Positions 27,003 through 35,682 are shown, counted from the stretch's first letter. The stretch: 64,000 nt of DNA from Pedobacter yulinensis (GCF_003029735.1 NZ_KZ686269.1:1535215-1599214); one strand, 5' to 3'. A program made the numbers and translations. Notes: generated by a model from the sequence alone, not told the origin.

Positions 27003-27142
27003 TGCGGGTCGGTTTACAGTTGATTACCGCAACGCGTGGCGAACCGTTATCCGGACGGAAAAAAAATTTAGCTCCTGATGCAGCTCGAAGCCAAAGAAGA
27101 GTTGACCGGCACTTAACATCTTGGTAACATGTATGCTTTTAA

Positions 27143-27174
27143 TTTGCTTTACTTAATGCCCGATGATATATTCG
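27143..27174 (+). promoter_or_regulatory. probable promoter of the ECF sigma gene
   Basis: TTTG (27143-27146), a 20-bp spacer, then TATATTCG (27167-27174), one mismatch from TAnnTTTG. This spacing fits the Bacteroidota -33/-7 layout. The ATG follows at 27203. Confidence 0.45.
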
Positions 27175-27202
27175 TGAAACCAACTATTGCCTGTATCCAT
27201 AC

Positions 27203-27814
27203 ATGAGCCTTCAGCCGACAAGTATTTCTACGATGTCTTTGCTTTGCGATGCAGAGCTCGTTACGCTGTGGCAGCAGGGTACGGCAGAGGCGTTCGACGT
27301 TTTATACCTGAGGCATGTAACCGGTCTGGTGGCGCTTGCGGCGAGGAAAACGGGCGACCGGGAACTGGCGAAGGAAATGGTGCAGGACATATTTCTCGAC
27401 TTCTTCAGGCGGAAAAGCGAGCTTGATCCTGAAAAATCAGTCAAAGCTTACTTGTATAGCGCTGTACAACACCGGGTATACAATTATTACCGAGAGGTGC
27501 TGATGCGAAAAAAACACGAAGACGGCATTGCGCGGCTCTGGTCTGCGGCAGCGACCGGTACCGAACAGGACCTGGCGCGCAGGGAACTTGAGAAGGCGAT
27601 ACAGACAGGGGTAAACAACCTTCCGGAAAAGTGCCGGGAAGTGTTTGTGCTGAGCCGACAGGAGCACCTGCCGCACAAGGAGATTGCCACACGCCTGAAC
27701 ATTTCTGTAAACACTGTAGAGCAGCACATGCGCAAGGCCCTGCAGCGCCTGCGGGGCTCGTTGCAGCATTATTTGCCGGTGGTAGCGGTGTGGACGGTTG
27801 GTTGGTTTGAGTGA
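27203..27814 (+). CDS. ECF RNA polymerase sigma factor (FecI-like)
   Basis: 203 aa. Region 2 (about residues 23-90) contains FDVLYLRHVTGLVALAARKT, EMVQDIFLDFFRRK and VKAYLYSAVQHRVYNYYRE. Region 4 (about 138-192) contains LPEKCREVFVLSRQEHLPHK, then IATRLNISVNTVEQHMRKAL. It probably directs transcription of the SusC/SusD locus when released by FecR. An internal ATG at codon 11 (MSLLCDAE) is a possible alternative start. A truncated frame begins directly at its stop codon. Confidence 0.93.
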   Translation: MSLQPTSISTMSLLCDAELVTLWQQGTAEAFDVLYLRHVTGLVALAARKTGDRELAKEMVQDIFLDFFRRKSELDPEKSVKAYLYSAVQHRVYNYYREVLMRKKHEDGIARLWSAAATGTEQDLARRELEKAIQTGVNNLPEKCREVFVLSRQEHLPHKEIATRLNISVNTVEQHMRKALQRLRGSLQHYLPVVAVWTVGWFE

Positions 27815-28243
27815 GGGAAAGATTACATCGCCCACACCGGGACGATCTGGGGATCCAGTCTTGATCAAATTGATAGCTGGGATTCTTTCCGGGTCTATCA
27901 GGACGGAGGCAATCGAAATTTGAAGGTAATCTGGGAAGCCACCATGAAGGGGAAACCTGTTTCTCTGCCGGTAATGATCGGTCCGGGATTCTGTTTTCTT
28001 GGCGCCTATCCCAATTACTTTTTTGACTATACACTGGAAAACGAGTTCATGGCCATTGACCGTTTTGGTCCTGGGTCAGGAGTAGTGCAGCACGTCTATA
28101 ACATAAAGATTAAGAAGGTCATTGACAGAGACACCCAGGAGGGTATCACCTCGCAGGTCTCCATTTTCCCTGCAGAAGGAATCAATGTGCAGATCACAAA
28201 AAACATCTATAACGACGACTGGGCTGGTGGCGGAAACCGTTAA
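27815..28243 (+). pseudogene. probable 5'-truncated gene directly after the sigma factor
   Basis: The frame is open from the first base after an in-frame TGA at 27812-27814 to the stop at 28243 (142 codons) and has good coding composition throughout, e.g. DSWDSFRVYQDGGNRN, VSLPVMIGPGFCFLGAYPNY and IFPAEGINVQITKN. It has no ATG, GTG or TTG before the TTG at 27920. The coding-looking sequence runs right up to the sigma stop, as if the 5' part of a longer gene had been lost. It could alternatively be a real 107-aa protein from the TTG. The family is not recognised. Confidence 0.45.
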
Positions 28244-28301
28244 TCAACTTGCGGTTTAGTTCTTCTAAAAAAGCCATTTCTTTCAAGGTCGTGTTTCTTA
28301 T

Positions 28302-28317
28302 TTTAGTAAACTAAAAA
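28302..28317. promoter_or_regulatory. inverted repeat in the dinB-type promoter region
   Basis: TTTTAGT-AA-ACTAAAA, two 7-bp arms with a 2-bp centre, ending 11 bp before the ATG at 28329. Its size and place fit an operator for a MarR/HxlR-type or similar dimeric repressor. No such regulator gene is adjacent. A TATTTTAG match just overlapping its left arm could be a weak -7 element. Confidence 0.4.
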
Positions 28318-28328
28318 ACATCCTCACC

Positions 28329-28823
28329 ATGATACTAAAATACCTTACGGCCGAGTTCGAGCAGGAAGTGAACAGCACACGCAGGCTGCTGCAGGCCATT
28401 CCCCAAAAAGATCTGGCTTATAAACCTTCAGCCATTTCCTGGACAATGGGCGAGCTGGCCCAGCACATTGCCACCATTTATTACTGGTATGTCGGGGCAC
28501 TGACACAAGACGTTTATGATCTTGCGGCAGACAGCCTGGAACGGGGCGACCCTGCCGACATTGCCGCAACAATTGAACTGTTTGAAAGCAACGTTGCAAA
28601 AGCGAGAACAGCCTTGGCTTCGCTGACAGAGCAAAAGCTTCAGGAAAACTGGACCATGAAAGCTGGTGAGCAGGTGGTGCTCGGGCCGATGGAACGCGGA
28701 ATCGTTGCGCGGGGCTTTCTCTTTAACCACATTTATCACCACCGCGGCGAACTGATCGTCTACCTCAGGGCAACCGGCAACAAGGTGCCGGGCATGTACG
28801 GACCCACTTACGAAGAAAGCTGA
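28329..28823 (+). CDS. DinB-family protein
   Basis: 164 aa four-helix-bundle protein. The metal-binding His triad is intact: His46 in MGELAQHIATIYYWY, and His134 and His138 in FLFNHIYHHRGELIVYLRATG, with the C-terminal VPGMYGPTYEE typical of the family. DinB/YfiT-like proteins use this triad to bind a divalent metal; many are thiol-dependent transferases and some are stress-induced. The substrate cannot be told. A strong terminator follows directly. Confidence 0.88.
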   Translation: MILKYLTAEFEQEVNSTRRLLQAIPQKDLAYKPSAISWTMGELAQHIATIYYWYVGALTQDVYDLAADSLERGDPADIAATIELFESNVAKARTALASLTEQKLQENWTMKAGEQVVLGPMERGIVARGFLFNHIYHHRGELIVYLRATGNKVPGMYGPTYEES

Positions 28824-28860
28824 AAAAAGCAGGCAGGAAAATAATCCTGCCTGCTTTTTT
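28823..28860 (+). terminator. strong intrinsic terminator after DinB gene
   Basis: GCAGGCAGGA (28829-28838) pairs with TCCTGCCTGC (28845-28854) around a 6-nt loop, with six A on the left and six T on the right, so it can serve both strands. It starts at the stop codon of the DinB gene. Confidence 0.85.
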
Positions 28861-28918
28861 AATGTAATCGGCTTGCAAAATTCCCTTTGGCACCGATAAC
28901 AGTTGCCGGAACTGCCCC

Positions 28919-29311
28919 TCAGCGCATCTCCACCAGCTGGATGTTGTTACCGCAGGTATCGTCAAATACGGCAATATTCACCGTACCCATTTCGGTCGGC
29001 GGAACACTGAATGCGACGCCAAGCCCGACCAGGCGGTCATACTCCTGCTGCACGCTTTCCACATCAAACTGGGTGTACGGAATACCGGCGTCAAAAAGCG
29101 CCTGCTGATAAATTTTTGCCGGTTCAAAATGTTTGGGCGCCGGCTCCAACAGCACCTGAACGCCATCCTGCTCTTCCTTGCTGACTACCGTTAACCAACG
29201 GTCTTCGCCCAGAGGAAGATCTACCTTTTTGATAAAGCCGAGTTTTTCGGTGTAAAACGCCAGGGCCTGCTCCTGGTCCCATACCGGGACGCTTAAAACT
29301 TTTACTTTCAT
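28919..29311 (-). CDS. VOC-family (glyoxalase-like) protein
   Basis: 130 aa with two beta-alpha-beta-beta-beta units of the vicinal oxygen chelate fold: KVLSVPVWDQEQALAFYTEKLGF at the start and AVFDDTCGNNIQLVEM at the end, with a conserved Glu in the last strand. These are small metal-dependent lyases, dioxygenases or resistance proteins; the substrate is unknown. It is preceded by an AraC-family gene on the same strand with only 6 bp between them, so the pair is probably coexpressed. Confidence 0.85.
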   Translation of the reverse strand: MKVKVLSVPVWDQEQALAFYTEKLGFIKKVDLPLGEDRWLTVVSKEEQDGVQVLLEPAPKHFEPAKIYQQALFDAGIPYTQFDVESVQQEYDRLVGLGVAFSVPPTEMGTVNIAVFDDTCGNNIQLVEMR

Positions 29312-29317
29312 TTTTGC

Positions 29318-29749
29318 TCAGGTTTTAAATTCAATGCACGAAGTTTCCGAATGTGGAGGCATGGAACGTTGTGAAAATTGCTCTTTTTTAAATTGCGTGG
29401 GCGAGACGCCGGTCCGCGACTTAAACAACGTACTGAATGAATTGGGGCTCTCGAACCCGACGGCGTAACAGGTCTGTGCTATGCCCATTCCCCTCCTGAG
29501 ACAGATTTTTGATCGCTCGATGCGCCTGTCGGTCAGGTATTGCCGGGGCGTTTGCCCATAGTACTGTTTAAACAGCCTCAACAAGTGGAATTTCGAAATG
29601 TAACTGTTTTCAGACAGCAGGTCGAGATTGATATTGCCGTCTAAATTTCCGTCAAGAAAGCGGCGTGCACCTATAACTGCCTCCAACTGTCCCTGGTTGC
29701 CGTAAACGATGTGTCTGATTTTCTGTACTTCCCTCAGGTAAAAAGTCAT
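29318..29749 (-). CDS. AraC-family transcriptional regulator
   Basis: About 143 aa from the ATG at 29749 (MTFYLREVQ); the frame opens at a TTG at 29809 and another ATG lies at 29767. The visible part is almost only the double helix-turn-helix domain: GNINLDLLSENSYISKFHLL, YYGQTPRQYLTDRRIE, ICLRRGMGIAQTCYAVGFES and TLFKSRTGVSPTQFKKEQF. No sensory N-terminal domain is present. It likely controls the VOC gene 6 bp downstream. It starts about 60 bp after the rhamnosidase stop. Confidence 0.88.
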   Translation of the reverse strand: MTFYLREVQKIRHIVYGNQGQLEAVIGARRFLDGNLDGNINLDLLSENSYISKFHLLRLFKQYYGQTPRQYLTDRRIERSKICLRRGMGIAQTCYAVGFESPNSFSTLFKSRTGVSPTQFKKEQFSQRSMPPHSETSCIEFKT

Positions 29750-29809
29750 TTTTACAGCTTTAGCCATCGACAGCACAACTAGCGCGTTCCGGCCCGGTTT
29801 TACGATCAA

Positions 29810-32458
29810 TTAATATGCACATTCAAAGTGGTAGGACCCCGAACCCACTTTTTCGGTCTTATCCGATCCAGGCAGCCTGATGCTGGCCGTTGTGTTCACA
29901 GGTATGCTCACGTCAAGCCGGAACTTGCCATCGACAATGGTCCAGGAAGATTTAATCGGCCCGTATACCGTTTCCAGTTCAGCGGCAGCATTGGTCAGTT
30001 TACCACCTGGCCTGGGCGAAATCTCAAAGGTCTTGTAACCGGGCGATGCCTCTAGCAACCGTATGCCCGCTATATTTTTGTACATCCAGTCGCCTATGGC
30101 GCCGTAGGCATAATGATTAAATGAATTCATATCCGCTGTCTGGAATGATCCGTCGGGCTTAATGCCATCCCAACGCTCCCAGATGGTCGTCGCGCCCATC
30201 TTGACCGGGTAGAGCCAGGATGGGTAACTTTCCTGCATCAGCAGGTCATATGCCGTATTTTGATACCCGAACCGGCTCAGTACATGACACAGGTAAGGCG
30301 TGCCCAGAAATCCGGTTGTCAGGTGGTTACCGTAACTCTGCACATTGTCAACCAGGCGTTTGGCAGCCTGTGCCCGAAAAGCCTCGGGCAACATGTCGAA
30401 CTGCAGCGCCAGCACATAAGCCGTTTGTGTGTCGGAGACCAGCTTGCCTTTCGGCGTCATGTATTCCTCAACAAAAGCACTTTTAATTTTCTGCAGCAAA
30501 TCGCGATACCGGGCCGCTTCTTCGGGCTTACCCAGGACTTCGGCCGTATTGGCAAGAATCTGTACCGAGTTGGCATAAAAGGTTTGCGCAATCATGTATT
30601 TATCGGTCACGGCTGCCCGGCCGTCGTTGTCGTCGTTTGGCCTGTAGAACAGCCAGTCGCCAAAGTGGAAACCCTTTGCCCAAAGGTTATCTACAGATTG
30701 TGAAACCATGTAGTCCACCCATTTCTTCATGCTGGTGTACTGGCTCGCGAGTATCTGTTTGTCGCCGTAGGTGAGATACATTGTCCACGGAATAATGGTT
30801 GCTGCATCGGCCCAGCCGGTGGCGCCCGCATCGCCGGCGTTCAGTACGTTCGGAATCACGAAAGGCACGCTGCCATTTGCATGCTGATCAGCAGCCACGT
30901 CTTTCATCCACTTGTTGAAAAAACCCGATACATCCATGTTGTATGCGGCCGTGCTGGCGAATGCCTGCGCATCGCCAGTCCAGCCCAGGCGTTCATCACG
31001 TTGCGGGCAATCGGTCGGCACATCAACAAAATTACCTTTCTGTCCCCATTGAATATTGTGCTGCAATTGGTTCAGCAAAGTATTTGAGGTTGTAAATTTA
31101 CCGGTCGGTCTCATATCCGAGTACAGCGCAACGGCGGTAAAGTCTTCTGGCCGCAGCGTTCCAGGGTATCCCTCCACTTTCACATACCGGAAACCCTGAA
31201 ATGTAAAGTGCGGCTCAAAACTTTCAGCTTCTCCACCCTTCAGGATGTAGTGGTTCTGCTGTTTGGCCGACCGCAGGTTGGTGATGTAAAAGTTACCGGC
31301 CTTGTCGAGCACTTCAGCATGGCTAAGGGTGATTTTTGTCCCCGCTGCACCCCGTGCCCGCACGGTTACCCAGCCGACGAGGTTCTGTCCGAAGTCGATC
31401 ACGTTTTCACCCAACGGCGTTTTGAATATCTTTACTGGTTTGAAAGTTTCATGCTTACGCACCGGCGGCCCACTCATACCCACCAGCCTTTCCGGTCCCT
31501 CAGGGAGTATCCTGACGGGTTTCCAGCGATCAGATTCGTTAAAATCAGGCCGGTCCCAGCCTGCCAGTTCCTGCCTGGCATCGTAGGTTTCGCCGTCATA
31601 CATGTCTGAACTGCGTATTGGTCCGTCGGTGGTTTTCCAGTTCTCATTGCTGGTAATCACCTCGCTGCTGCCGTCTGTATACTCAATTTCCAGCTGGGCC
31701 CGCACAGCCCGGGTATCGCCATAAAACTTGCTCTGGTGTGAAAAGCCGATCCGCCCTTTGTACCAGCCATTGCCCAGCACCAGCGCCAGCACGTTGTTTC
31801 CTTTCCTGATCTGCCCGTCGAGCGGATAGACCTGGTACTGGATGTGGTTTTTGTAGCTTGTCCAGCCCGGCGCAAAATAATGGTCGCTCACGCGGCTGCC
31901 GTTCAGGCGCGCCTCATACAAACCTTTAGCCGTAATGTAAGCAGTGGCAGCACGCACATTTTTTTTAACCACAAAGACCTGGCGCAGCAACGGACTCGCG
32001 GCAGCGGTGTCGGCGCCCGGAACCGTGATCCATTTCGCCGTCCAGTCTTGCGGCTGCAGGCCGGTCCGGAAATGTTGTGGTGCAGACCAGGCAGACTGCT
32101 GGCCATGGTTGTCTTTTACCCGCACCTGCCAGCGGTACCGCGTTTTTGATGTCAGCGGCAGACCTCCATAAGGAATACGGACCGATTGTTCGCTGGTGCG
32201 CAGCGCGTGCCAGACTTCCTTTCCGCTTGTCGCAGTGCTGCTAACCCTGATCTCATACCCCGCCTGCCGGGTATTCTTCTGTTGCGCCCGGATCTTCCAG
32301 CTAAAAGTCAGCCCCTGCGGATCCACGCTGAGCGGATTTGTAAGCTGGTTAACGGTCAGGTCGTAAATGTCTGGCTTTTGGGCCTGCACAGCAGCGGCCG
32401 GCGCGAAAACAGAAAAAAAGAAAAGCAGTGAAAAAACAGAGATGAAATGGTTACGCAT
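29810..32458 (-). CDS. secreted alpha-L-rhamnosidase (GH78)
   Basis: 882 aa from the ATG at 32458. Signal peptide to about residue 27 (VFAPAAAVQAQ). GH78 architecture: fibronectin-like and beta-sandwich domains (TFSWKIRAQQKNTRQAGYEI, WITVPGADTAAASPLLRQVF), then the (alpha/alpha)6 barrel with DVPTDCPQRDERLGWTGDAQ, the family's acidic catalytic region, GWADAATIIPWTMYL and ATTIWERWDGIKPDGSF, and a C-terminal sandwich domain. It removes terminal alpha-L-rhamnose from plant or microbial polysaccharides. No SusC/D pair is adjacent. Confidence 0.93.
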   Translation of the reverse strand: MRNHFISVFSLLFFFSVFAPAAAVQAQKPDIYDLTVNQLTNPLSVDPQGLTFSWKIRAQQKNTRQAGYEIRVSSTATSGKEVWHALRTSEQSVRIPYGGLPLTSKTRYRWQVRVKDNHGQQSAWSAPQHFRTGLQPQDWTAKWITVPGADTAAASPLLRQVFVVKKNVRAATAYITAKGLYEARLNGSRVSDHYFAPGWTSYKNHIQYQVYPLDGQIRKGNNVLALVLGNGWYKGRIGFSHQSKFYGDTRAVRAQLEIEYTDGSSEVITSNENWKTTDGPIRSSDMYDGETYDARQELAGWDRPDFNESDRWKPVRILPEGPERLVGMSGPPVRKHETFKPVKIFKTPLGENVIDFGQNLVGWVTVRARGAAGTKITLSHAEVLDKAGNFYITNLRSAKQQNHYILKGGEAESFEPHFTFQGFRYVKVEGYPGTLRPEDFTAVALYSDMRPTGKFTTSNTLLNQLQHNIQWGQKGNFVDVPTDCPQRDERLGWTGDAQAFASTAAYNMDVSGFFNKWMKDVAADQHANGSVPFVIPNVLNAGDAGATGWADAATIIPWTMYLTYGDKQILASQYTSMKKWVDYMVSQSVDNLWAKGFHFGDWLFYRPNDDNDGRAAVTDKYMIAQTFYANSVQILANTAEVLGKPEEAARYRDLLQKIKSAFVEEYMTPKGKLVSDTQTAYVLALQFDMLPEAFRAQAAKRLVDNVQSYGNHLTTGFLGTPYLCHVLSRFGYQNTAYDLLMQESYPSWLYPVKMGATTIWERWDGIKPDGSFQTADMNSFNHYAYGAIGDWMYKNIAGIRLLEASPGYKTFEISPRPGGKLTNAAAELETVYGPIKSSWTIVDGKFRLDVSIPVNTTASIRLPGSDKTEKVGSGSYHFECAY

Positions 32459-32614
32459 GGTAGGTTTAGTTTGCTTAAATATAGCAGCTAAGCTCCAAGC
32501 CTGCAAAAAGTTGGGAAATGTTCATTAAAAAGATACATGGGTAGCAGCCTTTTTCCGGCAGCAGGAAACGGAGCAGGTTTCCCGCTTGCGGGGTGCGGTC
32601 GGCGGCTGTGGTCG

Positions 32615-32637
32615 GCGCCGGATACGACATCCGGCGC
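32615..32637. repeat. GC-rich perfect hairpin downstream of stressosome operon
   Basis: GCGCCGGAT (32615-32623), loop ACGAC, ATCCGGCGC (32629-32637). It lies just beyond the 3' end of the kinase gene on the minus strand and has no T tract. The surrounding 70 bp holds further GC-rich complementary pieces (GTCGGC and GCCGAC), as in REP-type extragenic palindromes. It may protect the 3' end of the operon message. Confidence 0.5.
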
Positions 32638-32651
32638 AGCCGACATATGTA

Positions 32652-33869
32652 TTAATTCAGCGCGTCGGCAGGCTGCTCAGGTCTGGGAATCGTGAAATGG
32701 AAGGTGGAACCACTTCCGGGTGTACTTTCTACCCAGATCCTGCCACCATGATCGGTAACGATCTTCGAGGCTATATAGAGTCCCATGCCCAAACCTGCGT
32801 GCGAGTTGATCACATCGTCTGAGCGGTAGAATTTTTCAAAAACAGACGCAATATCCACTCTGCTCATACCAATGCCCTGATCGGTAACTGAGATTCGCAC
32901 CGAATCCGCTTCGTCTGCAGCGGCCTCTATACTGATAATTGTGTTTTTTCGTGAATATTTGGCTGCATTGCCAAGCAGGTTGGAGAAGACCTGTTCCATT
33001 CGCAATTTATCGATCTCAACCTCAACATCTTCATTTACAGACACTTCAAACTCATGGTAGGGTGTAATGTGCTGCATGACAGCCACCATCTCTGAGACCA
33101 GGCTACCAATCTGTACCCTTTCTTTGGTGTAAGAAAGGTGGCCGTTTTCGAACTTGGAAACATCGAGCAGTTGCTGAACCAGTGAGAGCAGTTTGGTTGT
33201 TTGTCCATCAATTTTGTCTACGATACCCTTAACCCGGTCGGTGCACCCTTCTTTCATGACCTTGATCATCTGCGAATAGGCCTTGATCACGGTTATCGGT
33301 GTCTTAATCTCGTGACTGGCTACAGAAATAAACTCGGTCTTTTTCTGGTCAATGATCTTGGACCGCCGCAGTTCCTCATCTTTCTCAACAGCAATGCGGT
33401 TCAGCGTCAGGTTACGTTGTTTGATTTCTTCGTAAGCATTCATTGGCGGCGCTTCTTTAAAATACGCAGCCAATACCGAAATTTTCGAGCGGTCCAGGTT
33501 TACTGACCGCGGTATGCCAATGCGGATCTCGATGAGCGTAACCCCATCAGCTTCAGTTTTTATAAACTCGGGGACCAGTTTCTGTGCATAATAATAACCA
33601 TCGGCCGGAACAAAATGCTCAGGACTGCCAAAGCTGAACCGGCCCGTCAATGCATACCGCTGGTCGGTCTGCCTGAGGCCAAGGGTCAGGCTGCCATTGT
33701 CGGTATGTTCAATGACGGTTCTTGCAATTTCAGAAACCGCTGTCGCGAATGTGGTGCGGGTCGCCAGCGTTAAACCGAGCCTTTCCCCCAGGTGAAGTGA
33801 ACGCCTGTGAGCCAGGACAAGATCCATTTCGTTCTCAAGTGATATGAAAATAATTTCGATCATGCTCAT
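32652..33869 (-). CDS. sensor histidine kinase at the end of a stressosome operon
   Basis: 405 aa, soluble, no transmembrane segment. The first 125 residues resemble an RsbT/RsbW-type ATPase-like domain (TTFATAVSEIARTVIEHTDNG) that appears to lack a full ATP-binding site. A coiled region (145-175) follows, then HisKA with phospho-acceptor His186 in SVASHEIKTPITVIK, and HATPase with SNLLGNAAKYSRKN, DQGIGM and GLGMGLYIASKIV. It overlaps the upstream gene by 4 bp. It probably converts stressosome output into a phosphorelay, because Bacteroidota lack sigma B. No response regulator gene is adjacent. Confidence 0.85.
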   Translation of the reverse strand: MSMIEIIFISLENEMDLVLAHRRSLHLGERLGLTLATRTTFATAVSEIARTVIEHTDNGSLTLGLRQTDQRYALTGRFSFGSPEHFVPADGYYYAQKLVPEFIKTEADGVTLIEIRIGIPRSVNLDRSKISVLAAYFKEAPPMNAYEEIKQRNLTLNRIAVEKDEELRRSKIIDQKKTEFISVASHEIKTPITVIKAYSQMIKVMKEGCTDRVKGIVDKIDGQTTKLLSLVQQLLDVSKFENGHLSYTKERVQIGSLVSEMVAVMQHITPYHEFEVSVNEDVEVEIDKLRMEQVFSNLLGNAAKYSRKNTIISIEAAADEADSVRISVTDQGIGMSRVDIASVFEKFYRSDDVINSHAGLGMGLYIASKIVTDHGGRIWVESTPGSGSTFHFTIPRPEQPADALN

Positions 33870-34876
33870 CTGATTTTTATGCTAACAACGGACATATCGT
33901 CTGTCTGCCTTGCGTGGTCCTTATAAATGGCTGCGTTCAGGACGGCCAGGTCGTGTTTCCGGATGTTCGGATATTTCGCAAGGTCCCAACGTGTTTTGAT
34001 ACCGTCAGAACACAGAACAACCAGGTTGAAGTCGGCACCGGCATAAGACTGATCATTCATGGAGGTGGGTATATTGTGCCCCACAATGCCATTGTATGAC
34101 ATGTGGTTTTTGACCAGGATTGGTCCAAATATCCTTGCTGCAATATTTCCAACGCCGGCAGAACGCCAAATCCTGGTGGCGAAATCGTAAAACAGGATAT
34201 TCATAACCGCACCGCGCGTCTTTTTAATGGCCTGGTGCAGAAACCGGATGGTTTCAGTGGGGCTGTGGTCTGGAAAAACCCGGAAAGCCGCAGCCGCCTC
34301 ATTGACCGCTTTGTTGGCTTCAGGGCCATGGCCCAGACCGTCTGCCAGCATAATCTTTAAATAGGTCCCCGTCTTTTTGATCGCTACCCCGTCGCCGCTA
34401 GTATTTTCACCTGGTTTCGACAGGACAAGCGGACGTACGGTAACCACGCTGCGATCCGGTTTGGCTGCTGTGTGGTTGAAAACGCGGCTCAGCACGATCG
34501 TACCCCAGCCGCTCAGCGAATAAAGGTCAAACTCGGTCGACAACCTTTTGATGCTGCCCAGGCCATGCCCCATCGTATTTGACGTCGACATGCCATCGTT
34601 CATCATCCGCGACGGATTAATCATGCCCGGCCCGTTGTCAATGCTGATCAATTCGACATAGGGGTCACCATTGTTATGAAACACGCCGGCCAGAATTTCG
34701 CCATGGTTACCGAATTTGAACAGGTTGGAAGTCATCTCAGCCACGATCAGGTCCAATTCATTGAGCCGCGCTTCCTGTATGCCGCCCTCTCCCGCCATCC
34801 GGTGAATTTCCTTTTTCAGCAGGGAAAAATAACTCCTGTCGCTGGCAGCAAAACTGATGTGCGTTGCGTCAACCAT
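33866..34876 (-). CDS. HATPase-SpoIIE phosphatase fusion (RsbX-like)
   Basis: 336 aa. Residues 1-135 form an anti-sigma-type HATPase domain (LNELDLIVAEMTSNLFKFG, SIDNGPGM, MGHGLGSIKRLSTEFDLYS). Residues 145-336 are a PP2C-like SpoIIE/RsbX phosphatase domain with MLADGLGHGPEANKAV and the C-terminal VLCSDGIKTRWD and DDMSVVSIKI. In stressosome systems RsbX dephosphorylates RsbS and RsbR to reset the complex. The fused ATPase domain may tether it to the STAS proteins. It overlaps rsbT by 8 bp and the kinase gene by 4 bp. Confidence 0.85.
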   Translation of the reverse strand: MVDATHISFAASDRSYFSLLKKEIHRMAGEGGIQEARLNELDLIVAEMTSNLFKFGNHGEILAGVFHNNGDPYVELISIDNGPGMINPSRMMNDGMSTSNTMGHGLGSIKRLSTEFDLYSLSGWGTIVLSRVFNHTAAKPDRSVVTVRPLVLSKPGENTSGDGVAIKKTGTYLKIMLADGLGHGPEANKAVNEAAAAFRVFPDHSPTETIRFLHQAIKKTRGAVMNILFYDFATRIWRSAGVGNIAARIFGPILVKNHMSYNGIVGHNIPTSMNDQSYAGADFNLVVLCSDGIKTRWDLAKYPNIRKHDLAVLNAAIYKDHARQTDDMSVVSIKIR

Positions 34877-35282
34877 TTGCCCACTTTATAACCATCACCG
34901 TCGTACCTTCTCCTATTTTGCTTTTAATATCAAATTCGTTTACAAGCCGGCGGGTTCCCGGCAGGCCCAGTCCAAGACTTTTGCCCGTCGAAAAGCCGTC
35001 TTTCATGGCCTGTGAAATATCCGGAATGCCAGGTCCTTTGTCTGTAAAAGTTAGCCTGACACCATTGTTTCTTCCGCTCGAAACCACCTCGATGTCGCAG
35101 CGGCCACCATTGGCGTACCGCAGCATGTTTCTGACAAGCTCACTGGCTGCTGTGATGAGCCGGGTTTGGTTAACCAGCCCCATTTTAATTTTGGTTGCGG
35201 TCTCCTTTACCCGGTTCTTAAGGAATACGGCGTCCTGCTCCTTGACAACCTGGATGGTGTCTTTACTCAACGACAGGACCAT
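34869..35282 (-). CDS. rsbT: RsbT serine/threonine kinase of the stressosome
   Basis: 137 aa HATPase (GHKL) kinase. N-box ITAASELVRNMLRYANGG, G1 box FTDKGPGIPDIS and G2 box STGKSLGLGLPGTRRLVNEF all match RsbT. In Bacillus, RsbT phosphorylates RsbR and RsbS inside the stressosome and is then released to activate the next partner. Here the downstream partner is probably the operon's own histidine kinase or phosphatase fusion. Its start overlaps the rsbS 3' end by 20 bp. Confidence 0.9.
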   Translation of the reverse strand: MVLSLSKDTIQVVKEQDAVFLKNRVKETATKIKMGLVNQTRLITAASELVRNMLRYANGGRCDIEVVSSGRNNGVRLTFTDKGPGIPDISQAMKDGFSTGKSLGLGLPGTRRLVNEFDIKSKIGEGTTVMVIKWANG

Positions 35283-35670
35283 CTTCTATTTCCTCTTGGT
35301 CCGTTTCCTGGTCTTCATCCATCATTGATTTTAGCAACGCCATCCCTTTCTCCACATCGAGCGCAGTATGAACGCCTTTCAGCGGCAAACCAAGCTCAAT
35401 AAGGGTTATGGCCACCGCAGGCTGCATGCCTACAACCACCGTTTCGGCGTCGAGTATCTTTGACATGCTGGCAATATTACCGACAATGCGACCCATAAAC
35501 GAATCGACAATCGATACGGCAGAAATGTCAATTAAAACACCTCTGGCCCCTGTCTTATTGACCATCTGTACCAGATCTGCTTCAAGCGTAAGTGCCAGCC
35601 GGTCGTATAAATCTACCTGAATGGTCACGAGCAAGAAGCTGCCCATTCTCAGAATAGGAATTCTATCCAT
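35263..35670 (-). CDS. rsbS: RsbS STAS-domain stressosome scaffold
   Basis: 135 aa. A STAS domain spans residues 1-115 with LIDISAVSIVDSFMGRIVGN; Ser57 in VDSF occupies the place of the RsbS phospho-acceptor Ser59 of Bacillus subtilis. The C-terminal 20 residues are very acidic (DEDQETDQEEIEDG). RsbS and RsbR together form the icosahedral core that holds RsbT. It lies 12 bp after rsbR and overlaps rsbT. Confidence 0.92.
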   Translation of the reverse strand: MDRIPILRMGSFLLVTIQVDLYDRLALTLEADLVQMVNKTGARGVLIDISAVSIVDSFMGRIVGNIASMSKILDAETVVVGMQPAVAITLIELGLPLKGVHTALDVEKGMALLKSMMDEDQETDQEEIEDGPVVE

Positions 35671-35682
35671 ATTTTCTTCCCG

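Noticed and set aside
27441..28034. 197-aa minus-strand ORF opposite the ECF sigma gene
   Set aside because: Pro/Cys/Ser-rich shadow; the plus strand encodes clear sigma regions 2 and 4.
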